Shown here in pieces: positions 51,623 to 60,747 of a stretch of DNA of 64,000 nucleotides. A model generated the notes under the pieces. The model had not been told where the DNA came from and did not search any database. It saw nothing but the letters and a program-made list of their open reading frames with translations. Made by a program: the position numbers and the translations under genes. Source of the DNA: Verrucomicrobiota bacterium (GTDB lineage: Bacteria > Verrucomicrobiota > Verrucomicrobiia > Limisphaerales > JAFGQR01); contig JAFGQR010000050.1 in NCBI GenBank assembly GCA_016935555.1, positions 1 to 64,000 of the forward strand, given 5' to 3'. Position 1 is the first letter of the stretch, and each line of letters begins with the position of its first letter.

Positions 51623-52915
51623 ATGTATTGGAATCGTGAGATCGAAACGATGGAGCGCGCCGCCCTGGAGACGCTCCAGCTGCAGCGCCTGCAGGACACC
51701 GTCCTCCGGGTGGCGCAGCGGGTGCCGTTTTACCAGGAGCGCTTCGCCGCCGCCGGCTTCACCCCCGACGACCTGCGATCGCTGGCCGACGTGCGGCGCC
51801 TGCCGTTCACGACGGGGGCGGACCTGCGGGCGACGTATCCGGCCGGGCTGCTGGCAGTGCCGCTGGACGACGCGGTGCGGCTGCACACGTCGAGCGGGAC
51901 GACCGGCAAACCCAAGGCGCTGTATTTCTCGCGGCAGGACGTCGACCACGCCGCCGAACTCATCGCGCGCTGCCTGGTCATGTCCGGCATGCACGCCGGG
52001 GACGTCCTCCAGAACATCATGACCTACGGGCTGTTCACCGGCGCGCTGGTCATGCATTACGGCGCCGAAAAAGTCGGCTGCCTCGTCATCCCCGCCGGCC
52101 CGGGCAACTCCGAACGGCAGCTCATGCTGATGCAGGATTTCCGGACGACGGCGATTCACGCGACGCCGAGCTATGCGCTTTACTTTGCGGATTTTCTGGA
52201 GAAGAAGGGCGTGGACCCGCGCAAGGAGCTGAGCCTGCGCCGGGCGTTTGTGGGCGCCGAGCCCTACACGGAGGAGACCCGCCGCAAGATCGAGGCGGCG
52301 CTGGGCCTGCAGGTGTTCAACTCCTATGGCCTGTCCGAAATGAACGGCCCCGGCGTGGCGTTCGAATGCCCCCAGCAGCACGGCATGCACCTCTGGGAAG
52401 ACCATTTCCTCTTGGAAATCATCCATCCCGAGACGGGTGACCCGGTGCCGGACGGCGAGCAGGGGGAGCTGGTGCTGACCACCCTGTGCCGCGAGGCCAT
52501 GCCGCTGCTGCGATACCGCACCCGGGACATCACGACGGTCCTCCCGGAGCCGTGCGCGTGCGGGCGCACCCACCGCCGGATCCAGCGCATCGCGGGACGC
52601 TCGGACGACATGCTGATCGCGCGGGGCGTCAACTTCTATCCGCAGCAGATCGAGAGCATTCTCATGGGCATGCCCGCCCTGGGCCGCAATTACCTGATCG
52701 TGCTCGAAGGCCTCGACGAGCTGACCGTCAAGGTCGAACTGGCCGAGGCCGGCTTCGACGGCCAGGTCGAGCACCTGGCCCGGCTCCAGTCCCGCATCGC
52801 CGACAGCATCCGCGCCGAACTGCTGGTCAAACCCAAGGTGGACCTCGTGCCGCCAGGCACCCTGCCCGTCAGCGAGGGCAAGGCCAAGCGTGTTCTCGAC
52901 AAACGTTCGCTGTGA
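51623..52915 (+). CDS. Phenylacetate-CoA ligase family (PaaK-like) adenylate-forming enzyme
   Basis: RLHTSSGTTGKPKALYFSRQD; FNSYGLSEMNGPGVAFECPQQHGMHLWED; LLRYRTRDIT; GRSDDMLIARGVNFYPQQIESIL. Confidence 0.93.
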   Translation: MYWNREIETMERAALETLQLQRLQDTVLRVAQRVPFYQERFAAAGFTPDDLRSLADVRRLPFTTGADLRATYPAGLLAVPLDDAVRLHTSSGTTGKPKALYFSRQDVDHAAELIARCLVMSGMHAGDVLQNIMTYGLFTGALVMHYGAEKVGCLVIPAGPGNSERQLMLMQDFRTTAIHATPSYALYFADFLEKKGVDPRKELSLRRAFVGAEPYTEETRRKIEAALGLQVFNSYGLSEMNGPGVAFECPQQHGMHLWEDHFLLEIIHPETGDPVPDGEQGELVLTTLCREAMPLLRYRTRDITTVLPEPCACGRTHRRIQRIAGRSDDMLIARGVNFYPQQIESILMGMPALGRNYLIVLEGLDELTVKVELAEAGFDGQVEHLARLQSRIADSIRAELLVKPKVDLVPPGTLPVSEGKAKRVLDKRSL

Positions 52916-52935
52916 ACCCTTCCGCCCCATCCCCC

Positions 52936-53367
52936 ATGAACGCCGTCCGTCTGATCGCCGTTTTCGCCGAAAACAAGCCCGGCCAAACCGCCCGCATCAC
53001 CCGCCTGCTCGCCGAGGCGAACATCAATATCCGATGGGCAACCATCGCCAATAACGGCGCGTTCGGCGTCTTGAAATTCCTCGTGGACAAGCCGGACGCG
53101 GCCTTTCACCAGCTGAAGCAGAACGGGGTGATGGTGACGTTTCTCGAAGCCCTGGCGGTCGAAGTCCAGGACCGCCCCGGCGCCCTGCACACCGTCGCCG
53201 AAGCGCTGGCGCATCACCAGATCAACCTCGACAACACCTCCGGCTACGTCGCCGACCGCAACCGCGCCATCCTGATCGTCGAAGTGCAGGACGTCGCCCG
53301 CGCCGCCACCGTGCTCGAGCAGCACAAGCTTCACCTGTTGTCCCAGGCCGAAATGCTCCAGGCGTGA
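52936..53367 (+). CDS. Tandem ACT-domain protein
   Basis: RLIAVFAENKPGQTARITRLLAEANINIRWATIANNGAFGVLKFLVDKPDAA and VEVQDRPGALHTVAEALAHHQINLDNTSGYV. Confidence 0.88.
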   Translation: MNAVRLIAVFAENKPGQTARITRLLAEANINIRWATIANNGAFGVLKFLVDKPDAAFHQLKQNGVMVTFLEALAVEVQDRPGALHTVAEALAHHQINLDNTSGYVADRNRAILIVEVQDVARAATVLEQHKLHLLSQAEMLQA

Positions 53368-53376
53368 CCGCGGCCT

Positions 53377-53976
53377 TTACGCCGCCGCACCGGTCCCGGG
53401 CCGTTCCCCGCCGGTCAGCGGAACGCATGCCAGCACCGCATGCTCCGCCCCGCCGGGACGCAGCGTGCTCCGCATCAACGCCACCTCCTCCACCCGCCAA
53501 CAGGCCGACGGCCGGGCCGCGTCCAATCCCAACGATTCGACCAGCCGACTCGCGCGCCGGGCTTCGTCGAGTTTGACGCGGCCCACGGTCAGGTGCGGCG
53601 TGAACCGGCGATCCTCAAGCTTTCCCCACGGGCGCGTTCGGTCCGCCACCGCCGCCTGCAGGCGCCCGAGCACCTCCAAGGCCCCTTCGAGGCCAATCCA
53701 ATAAACGCACGGCCGGCCGGTGCCCGGAAAACAGCCCCACCCCGCCAGGCGCAACTCGAACGGCGCCACCCCGGCAACGGCCTTCCGCAGCGCCGCCTCG
53801 ATTTCCGGCGTGGCCTCGCACGGCACGTCGCCCAGGAAACGAAGCGTCAGATGGGCCTGGGCGTCGCCGATCCACCGCACCGCCTGGCCGCCAGGCGCCG
53901 CCGCCAGCACCCGCTGCCGCCGCGCAATCTCCGCCTTCACCCGCTCGGGCAGGTTGATCGCGACAAACGTTCGCAT
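53377..53976 (-). CDS. thpR: RNA 2',3'-cyclic phosphodiesterase (LigT/ThpR family)
   Basis: MRTFVAINLPERVKAEI; two HxTx motifs (AHLTLRFLGDV and PHLTVGRVK). Confidence 0.9.
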   Translation of the reverse strand: MRTFVAINLPERVKAEIARRQRVLAAAPGGQAVRWIGDAQAHLTLRFLGDVPCEATPEIEAALRKAVAGVAPFELRLAGWGCFPGTGRPCVYWIGLEGALEVLGRLQAAVADRTRPWGKLEDRRFTPHLTVGRVKLDEARRASRLVESLGLDAARPSACWRVEEVALMRSTLRPGGAEHAVLACVPLTGGERPGTGAAA

Positions 53977-54052
53977 GCTCGCGTTCACGGCGCCGATGCT
54001 GAAACGAAGCCAGCGCGCCGTCAATGGGGCGCCGTCCCCGCGCGACGCGCCC

Positions 54053-54220
54053 GGTAGGGACGCGTTCCACCGCGTCCCTCTTGTCTCTTTGGCGGCGGCG
54101 AGCGTCGGGAACTGACTCGGAGGGACACCATCAGGCGGCTGGGCCCCCCGGGGTCCAGCCGCCTGGGCCAACGCACGCCTCCAAGGAGACGTCAGGGACG
54201 CGGTGGAACGCGTCCCTACC
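54053..54220. repeat. Paired inverted REP-like R1 units (BIME-like element) with internal 11-bp stem
   Basis: R1 at 54053-54079 and its exact reverse complement at 54194-54220; core hairpin CAGGCGGCTGG (54132-54142)/CCAGCCGCCTG (54155-54165). Confidence 0.88.
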
Positions 54221-54306
54221 TCCCGGCCTCGCTTCGCGCTTGAGTTGGCGGGGGACAACCGCTAGGCTGTGTGCGTTTCAATGGCGGCAGAAACCGAAAC
54301 GGAGTT

Positions 54307-55707
54307 ATGGGCGGCTATTTTGGTGTGGTTTCAAGAGACGACTGCGTGGCGGACCTGTTTTACGGGACCGACTACCACTCCCATCTCGGGACGCATCGCG
54401 GCGGCCTGGCGGTGCACAACGGCGCGGGCTGCGAGCGTTACATTCACGACATCACCAACGCGCAGTTCCGCACGAAGTTCGAGCAGGACGTTCTGAAGCT
54501 CAAGGGCCGGATGGGCATCGGCGTGATCAGCGACACGGACGACCAGCCGCTGACCATCGGATCGCACCTGGGCCATTATGCGATCGTCACCGTCGGGCGC
54601 ATTGGGAACATGAGCGAGCTGGTCAGGCAGGCCTACGGCTTGCGCTCGGCGCATTTCTCGGAAATGAGCGGCGGCGGGATCAACCCCACCGAGTTGGTGG
54701 CGCTCTTCATCAACCAGGGGGCCACCTTCGCCGAGGGGATCGAGATCGCGCAGAACGCCATCTCCGGATCCTGCTCCCTGCTGCTGCTGTCCGACAAGGG
54801 CGTCTACGCCGCCCGCGACAAGCTCGGCCGCACCCCGATTGTTCTCGGCCGGAAAGACGGCGCCTACGCGGCGACGATGGAGAGCGCCGCGTTTCCGAAC
54901 CTCGGGTATGAGACGCTGCGCGAGCTGGGCCCGGGCGAGGTGGTGCGGCTGACGCCCGAAGGGGTGGAAACGCTGGCATTGCCGCAGTCGCGCTGCCAGA
55001 TGTGCGCGTTTTTCTGGGTGTATTACGGCTACCCGGCTTCCACCTACGAGGGCGTTAACACCGAGGAAAGCCGCTACCGCAGCGGTGCCGCCCTGGCCCG
55101 GCGGGACACCACGCCCGTGGATGTGGTCGCCGGCATTCCCGATTCGGGCACCGGCCACGCGATGGGCTACGCGAGGCAGAGAGGAGTTCCCTTCGAGCGG
55201 CCTTTCGTGAAATACACGCCCACCTGGTCGCGCAGTTTCATGCCCCAGGACCAGCCCACCCGCGACCTGATCGCCCGCATGAAAATCATCCCCATCAAGG
55301 AACTCATCCAGGGCCGCCGCCTCCTGTTCTGCGAGGACTCCATCGTCCGCGGCACCCAGCTCCGCGACACGGTCCGCCGGCTGTTCGATTACGGCGCAAA
55401 GGAGGTCCACATGCGGCCGGCCTGCCCGCCGCTCATCCATGGCTGCAAGTTCCTCAACTTCTCGCGCTCGAAATCCGAGCTCGACCTCGCCGGGCGGCGG
55501 GCGATCAGGGAAATGGAAGGCCAGGACGGCCCGCCGCCGCCGGAATACGCGGAGCCGGGCTCGGAGCAGCACCGGGCCATGGTGGAGCGGATTCGGCACC
55601 GGCTGGGCCTGACGACGCTGTTGTATCAGCGGCTCGACGACCTGGTCCGGGCGATCGGCCTGCCCAAGGAACGGCTCTGCACCTACTGCTGGGACGGCCA
55701 AGAATAA
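54307..55707 (+). CDS. Amidophosphoribosyltransferase-like (PurF family) protein lacking the N-terminal Cys
   Basis: MGGYFGVVSRDDCVADLFYGTDYHSHLGTHRGGLAVHN; FINQGATFAEGIEIAQNAISGSCSLLLL; PRPP motif LLFCEDSIVRGTQLRDTVRRLFDYGAKEVHMR. Confidence 0.88.
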   Translation: MGGYFGVVSRDDCVADLFYGTDYHSHLGTHRGGLAVHNGAGCERYIHDITNAQFRTKFEQDVLKLKGRMGIGVISDTDDQPLTIGSHLGHYAIVTVGRIGNMSELVRQAYGLRSAHFSEMSGGGINPTELVALFINQGATFAEGIEIAQNAISGSCSLLLLSDKGVYAARDKLGRTPIVLGRKDGAYAATMESAAFPNLGYETLRELGPGEVVRLTPEGVETLALPQSRCQMCAFFWVYYGYPASTYEGVNTEESRYRSGAALARRDTTPVDVVAGIPDSGTGHAMGYARQRGVPFERPFVKYTPTWSRSFMPQDQPTRDLIARMKIIPIKELIQGRRLLFCEDSIVRGTQLRDTVRRLFDYGAKEVHMRPACPPLIHGCKFLNFSRSKSELDLAGRRAIREMEGQDGPPPPEYAEPGSEQHRAMVERIRHRLGLTTLLYQRLDDLVRAIGLPKERLCTYCWDGQE

Positions 55708-55710
55708 TCC

Positions 55711-56478
55711 ATGACCACCCCATCCCCCCTTCGAATCATGCCCTGCCTCGACATGCGCCAGGGGCGCGTCGTCAAAGGCGTGCACTTTGTCGACATCCAG
55801 GATGCCGGCGACCCCGTGGCCTGCGCCCGGGCTTACTGCGAGGCCGGCGCCGACGAACTGGCCATGCTGGACATCACCGCCACCGTCGAACACCGCGCCA
55901 CCCTGCTCGACGTCGTCCGCCGCGTCGCCGCCGTGACCACCATCCCCTTCACCGTGGGCGGCGGCATCCAGGATGTGGCGTCGGCACAGGCGGTCCTCGC
56001 CGCCGGCGCCAACAAGGTGTCCACCAGCAGCGCCGCGTTTCGCCAACCCCAAGTCATCGCCAACATGATCCGCGACCTCGGCCCGGACAAGGTCACCGTC
56101 GCCATCGATGTCGACCGCAACCCCGCCCTGCCCTCGGGGTACGAAGTCTTCATCGACGGCGGCCGCACCGCCACCGGTGCTGACGCCCTCGAATGGGCGC
56201 GGCAAGTGGCCGGGTATGGTGTGCGCTGCATTCTGCCCACCAGCAAGGCTACCGACGGCGCCCGCACCGGGTTCGATCTGCCGCTGATCCGCATGATCGC
56301 CGCCGCCACCCGCGCCGAAATCGTCGCGTCCGGCGGCGCCGGCACCCTCGAGCACTTTCGCCAGGCTGCCGAGGCGGGCGCAACCGTCCTGCTGGCGGCG
56401 TCCGTGTTCCACTTCGGGCTCATCGCCATCCCCGACCTCAAACAGTATCTCCGGGCCAACGGCTTCCGCGTCCATTGA
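55711..56478 (+). CDS. Imidazole glycerol phosphate synthase subunit HisF-like
   Basis: RIMPCLDMRQGRVVKGVHFVDIQDAGDPVACARAYCEAGADELAMLDITA; IPFTVGGGIQ; KVTVAIDVDRN; EIVASGGAGTLEHF. Confidence 0.9.
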   Translation: MTTPSPLRIMPCLDMRQGRVVKGVHFVDIQDAGDPVACARAYCEAGADELAMLDITATVEHRATLLDVVRRVAAVTTIPFTVGGGIQDVASAQAVLAAGANKVSTSSAAFRQPQVIANMIRDLGPDKVTVAIDVDRNPALPSGYEVFIDGGRTATGADALEWARQVAGYGVRCILPTSKATDGARTGFDLPLIRMIAAATRAEIVASGGAGTLEHFRQAAEAGATVLLAASVFHFGLIAIPDLKQYLRANGFRVH

Positions 56479-56534
56479 CCCCCGCCCGACGGGCCGGAAC
56501 GCCCCGGCACGCAGCGTCGCCTGCGCCGGCAAGC

Positions 56535-59399
56535 TCAATTTCTGTTGGCGGCGAGATTGCGTTGGAGGGCCTCGAGGAACTGGCCGGTGGTGAAGGGCTT
56601 GGCCAGGAACTCGACGTTGGGGAATTGGGCTTTGACCTTCTCGGCCTGTTGCAGGCCGCTGATGGCCAGGCACCGGATATGGGCGTGCTGGCGGCGAATC
56701 AGCTTGAGGGCCGTCATCCCGCTCATCACAGGCATCATCATGTCCATGACCACCAACGCAACCGGCTCGCGCCCGTCGGCGCAGACATCCAGCGCCTCGG
56801 CGCCGTTCGCGGCGGTCAGCGGCCGATACCCGTTTTGCGCCAGCGCGCTCTTCAGGAGGTCGCGGATGGCGGGTTCGTCATCGACGGCCAGGATGACCTC
56901 GCCGTGGCCCTGGAGCTTGGCGCGATCGGGGGGGGGCGCGGCGGTGACGTTGACGTTGCGGTCGGCGGGGAGGTGGATCTTGAAGGTGGTGCCCTGGCCG
57001 GGGACGCTGGCGACGTCCAGCACGCCGCCATGGTGTTTGACGATGGTCAGCGTGGTCGACAGGCCCAGGCCGGTGCCCTTGCCAACCTCCTTCGTGGTGA
57101 AAAAAGGCTCGAAAATCTTCTCCAGCACCTCGGGCGGCATCCCGGTGCCGGTGTCGGTCACCGAAACCAGAATGTAATCGCCCGGGGTGGCGCCGTGGAG
57201 CTGGCGGGCGGCGCCGGCGTCGAGGGTGGTGTTTTGGGCGTCGATGTGGATTTCGCCGCCCTCGGGCATGGCGTCGCGCGCGTTGACGCACAGGTTGAGG
57301 AGGACTTGGTGGAGCTGGGTGGCGTCGGCGAAGATCGGCCACAAGCCGGGGTCGAGGGTGACGCGGGTTCGAACGGTCTTGGGAAAAGTCTCGCGCATGA
57401 TCTTCTCCATCTCCTTGACGAGGTGGCTGAGCTGCAGGACGGACTTTTCCCCGGCCTGGCCGCGGGCGAACGTGAGCACCTGCTTGACCATGTCGCGGCC
57501 GCGCAGGGCGCTGGACTCGATCGTGCCGAGGAGCTTGCCGGCGAGCGGATCCAGCGGTTTGGCGCGAAGCAGCTCGGCACCCATCAGGATCGGCGCCAGA
57601 ACGTTGTTCAGATCGTGCGCAATGCCGCCCGCCAGCGTCCCAATGCATTCCATGCGCTGCGAACGCAGGAATTGCGCCTCGATCTTCTTCTGCTCGGTCA
57701 CGTCCGTGTTGATGCACAGAATGTCGCGCGTCACCCCGTCCTCCGCGTTCACGAGCGTCCAGCGGCTGTCCACGATGATCTCCTTGCCCGCCTTGGTCTT
57801 CTGCGTCAGTTCGCCGATCCACTCCCCCTTTTTCAGGACGGCCTCGCGGGCTTTGGCGACGGCGGAGTCCTTGGGCGGGAAGAGGCGGGCGGCGAGGCCG
57901 GGGCTGGCCATTTCGGCGGCTGTCCAGCCGTAGAGGCGATTGGCGCTTTGGTTCCAATAGACGATGCGGCCGTCGGGGCTCTGAAGCAGAATGGCGTCCT
58001 GCGCCATGTCGAGCAGCGCCGCCTGGTGCCGGATCTTCTGTTCGGCTTTGCGGCGGTCGCATTCCATGTGGCGCTTTTGGACCCACCACTCGACGGATCT
58101 GAAAATCACCGACCAGGACAGCGCCGCCGGGATCTGAACGGCCGCAACCACCATCCACGGAAACCAAAGCCGACAGGCGCTGAACAGCGCCAGCGCCGCC
58201 AACGTCACCGTCCCCACCCCCGCCAGCGACAACAGCAGCGCGTAGGGCGGACGCAACCGCGTCAGCCCGGCGCCGAACCCAAGGGCGACGAGCAGGGAGA
58301 TGCCCCATTCCACAATGGGCGGCGTGCGGCGCAGCCAGTCCTGTCGCAACAGATTGAGCAGCATCGTCGCGTGAATCTCCACCGCCGGCATGAACACAAA
58401 CCGATCGCTCCAGGTCGAATACGAACTGCGCAACTCGTCGCGCCGCTCGATGAAGCTGCCGCTGATCGGCCGCGCCCCCACCAGCACATGCTTGCCCCGA
58501 AAAAAGCCCGGAGGCACCCCGTCGGGATACAGCACCTGGCTGTAGCTGACGCTCGGCACGGCCTCCGGACCGCCGTAATAGTTGATCCAACGCTCCCGCA
58601 GGCGCGCCGCCCGAGGCCGCGTCACGGGCAGACCGGCCACGCACGCCGCCTGCCACGTCAGGCTGGGATAATCCTCCAGAGGCGGCCCGTGGTAATGCTG
58701 GCGGACGATGAAATCCGGGTCCGGCTGCAATTGGGCCAGCCCCCAGCCGGCGGCGACCCGCCGGAAGGGTTCCCGGGGAAGGGAAAGGGTGGTCAGCTCG
58801 GTCAGTTGTCCTCCCGTGAACGACTGGCCCGCCGGCGCGTAATCCGCGGCGAGCACCACGCTGCCGTGATCGCGAATCGCGTCGGCCAACGCGCGGTCGG
58901 CGGCGGGATCGGGGCCGGGATCCGTGAAGAGGATGTCGAACAGCACCAGCCTGGCGCCCTCCTGCTTGAGACGCTGCAGGAGGCGGGCATGGATGCGGCG
59001 GTCCCAGGGGCGGTTGAAGGGCTGATCGAGATCCTTGTGGGACTTCTCGTCGACGTAGACAATCACCACGCCGCTGGTCTGGATGTTGGGGCGGGAAAAC
59101 AGGGCAAGGTCAAAACACCAGTCGTAGCTGGCGCGCGTGATGGTTTTGCCAAGGTGGAAGTTGAGATGCGGCACAAAAAGCCCCAGCGCCAGCACGAGGA
59201 CAAAACCCAGGCTGCCGGCAATCCAGGACGCAGTGCGTATGCGCTTGGCGATCGCCACTGGATTGTTTATCGAACCAAACGGCGCCAGACTGGAGGGCGT
59301 GGCGCAACCAAACCGCCCCCCGGCGCGGGGCAGGAGCGGGAACAAACCTTTGGGGTCACGGACCTTCCGACACAAAGCTACGCGGCCTCGTGCCGGCAA
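56535..59399 (-). CDS. CHASE2-TM-PAS hybrid sensor histidine kinase with C-terminal receiver domain
   Basis: CHASE2-like VVIVYVDEKSHKDLDQPFNRPWDRRIHARLLQRLKQEGARLVLFDILFTDP; three TMs; PAS IVYWNQSANRLYGW; HisKA LAGGIAHDLNNVLAPI; HATPase VTDTGTGMPPEVLEKIFEPFFTTKEVGKGTGLGLSTTL; REC LVVMDMMMPVMSG. N-terminal start uncertain. Confidence 0.9.
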   Translation of the reverse strand: MPARGRVALCRKVRDPKGLFPLLPRAGGRFGCATPSSLAPFGSINNPVAIAKRIRTASWIAGSLGFVLVLALGLFVPHLNFHLGKTITRASYDWCFDLALFSRPNIQTSGVVIVYVDEKSHKDLDQPFNRPWDRRIHARLLQRLKQEGARLVLFDILFTDPGPDPAADRALADAIRDHGSVVLAADYAPAGQSFTGGQLTELTTLSLPREPFRRVAAGWGLAQLQPDPDFIVRQHYHGPPLEDYPSLTWQAACVAGLPVTRPRAARLRERWINYYGGPEAVPSVSYSQVLYPDGVPPGFFRGKHVLVGARPISGSFIERRDELRSSYSTWSDRFVFMPAVEIHATMLLNLLRQDWLRRTPPIVEWGISLLVALGFGAGLTRLRPPYALLLSLAGVGTVTLAALALFSACRLWFPWMVVAAVQIPAALSWSVIFRSVEWWVQKRHMECDRRKAEQKIRHQAALLDMAQDAILLQSPDGRIVYWNQSANRLYGWTAAEMASPGLAARLFPPKDSAVAKAREAVLKKGEWIGELTQKTKAGKEIIVDSRWTLVNAEDGVTRDILCINTDVTEQKKIEAQFLRSQRMECIGTLAGGIAHDLNNVLAPILMGAELLRAKPLDPLAGKLLGTIESSALRGRDMVKQVLTFARGQAGEKSVLQLSHLVKEMEKIMRETFPKTVRTRVTLDPGLWPIFADATQLHQVLLNLCVNARDAMPEGGEIHIDAQNTTLDAGAARQLHGATPGDYILVSVTDTGTGMPPEVLEKIFEPFFTTKEVGKGTGLGLSTTLTIVKHHGGVLDVASVPGQGTTFKIHLPADRNVNVTAAPPPDRAKLQGHGEVILAVDDEPAIRDLLKSALAQNGYRPLTAANGAEALDVCADGREPVALVVMDMMMPVMSGMTALKLIRRQHAHIRCLAISGLQQAEKVKAQFPNVEFLAKPFTTGQFLEALQRNLAANRN

Positions 59400-60739
59400 A
59401 GCAGGTAGGTCCGGAAGGCCGCGTAGTCCATGGGCAGACGATCGTAATCCTCGGCCAGGTGATCCAGCTCCGCCAGCGCAGGCGGCGCTTCCGGGGCGAG
59501 CCCCAAAATGCGCTCGATCTCCTCGGGAAACTTGGCCGGATGGGCGGTTTCAAGCACAACCGCCGGAGAACCGTCGAGCGGTTCCGCCGCCAGGTAATCG
59601 AGAAAACCGCGCCAGGCCACGGCGCCGTGCGGTTCGAGCAGCAGCTTGTGGCCCGTCCACGCCTCCCGGATGGTCGTCCGGGTCTGCGCGTCCGAAACGG
59701 ACGACGAGAAAAGGTCGCGGCGCAGGGCGTCGAGGTCGGGAGCGCATTGGAGCGCGCCGTGTTCATCCATTTGTCCGCCATAGACGGCGACAAGGCGCGC
59801 CAGGTTGCTGGGGTGGCCGACGTTCATGGCGTTCGAAAGACAGTTGCGCGAGGGCTCGATCTTGGCATAGCGGCCGGTCTGCAGAAAACGCGGGAACTCG
59901 TCGTTGCCGTTGACGGGCACGACGAGGCGCTTGAGGGGCAGCCCCATCCGGCCGGCGATCACGGCGCCCATCATGTTGCCGAAATTGCCGGAAGGCACGC
60001 TGATCACCATCGGTTCGCCGGGGCGCGCGAGCCGGGAGGCGGCGTAGAAGTAATACACGGTTTGGGGCAGCAGCCGGCCGATGTTGATGGAGTTGGCGGA
60101 CGAAAGGGGAAGGAAGCGCAGGTCGGGATCGGCAAACGCGCGCTTCACGAGCGCCTGGCAATCGTCGAACTTCCCCTCCAGCGCGATCGTGCGAATGTTG
60201 TCGCGGAGCGTGGTCATTTGTTTGCGCTGGCGGTCGCTGACCTCCCCGATGGGAAACAGCACCCACACCCGAATGCCCTCCACGCCGTGAAACGCGCTGG
60301 CCACCGCCGACCCCGTGTCGCCGCTGGTGGCGGTGAGAATGGTCAGCGACTGCCGCCGTTCCCGCAGAAAGTGTCCAATCCAGCGCGCCATCATCCGGGC
60401 GGCGAAATCCTTGAACGAGGCGGTCGGCCCCCGGTCAAGCCGCAGGACGTGAACGCGGCCGTGGACGGGCTGGATCGGCACGTCGAAGGTGTAGGCATCG
60501 CGGCACAACTGGGCCAGCATCGCCGGCTCGAGCACGCCCTCGGCATAGGGGCGCAGCACGCGGAACGCGACTTCGGGGTAGGGGAGGCGCGCGAAGGCGG
60601 CGAGTTCGGAGGGCGCCAGGCGCGGAAACGCTTCGGGCAGATATAAGCCGCAATCAGGCGCCTGGCCGGTCAGCAGCGCCTCGCGCAGGTCGACGGCCCG
60701 GGCTCGTCGGTTGGTGCTGTGGAAACGCAGCGGGACCAT
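59378..60739 (-). CDS. thrC: Threonine synthase
   Basis: LRLDRGPTASFKDFAARMMARW (PLP Lys); TILTATSGDTGSAVASAFHGVEGIRVWVLFPIGEVSDRQRKQMTTL; SSANSINIGRLLPQTVYYFYA. Confidence 0.93.
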   Translation of the reverse strand: MVPLRFHSTNRRARAVDLREALLTGQAPDCGLYLPEAFPRLAPSELAAFARLPYPEVAFRVLRPYAEGVLEPAMLAQLCRDAYTFDVPIQPVHGRVHVLRLDRGPTASFKDFAARMMARWIGHFLRERRQSLTILTATSGDTGSAVASAFHGVEGIRVWVLFPIGEVSDRQRKQMTTLRDNIRTIALEGKFDDCQALVKRAFADPDLRFLPLSSANSINIGRLLPQTVYYFYAASRLARPGEPMVISVPSGNFGNMMGAVIAGRMGLPLKRLVVPVNGNDEFPRFLQTGRYAKIEPSRNCLSNAMNVGHPSNLARLVAVYGGQMDEHGALQCAPDLDALRRDLFSSSVSDAQTRTTIREAWTGHKLLLEPHGAVAWRGFLDYLAAEPLDGSPAVVLETAHPAKFPEEIERILGLAPEAPPALAELDHLAEDYDRLPMDYAAFRTYLLCRHEAA

Positions 60740-60747
60740 GCGGACCG

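Noticed and set aside
51346-51639. 97-aa ORF over the R2 element
   Set aside because: Composed of the heptamer array and REP sequences; not conserved-looking.
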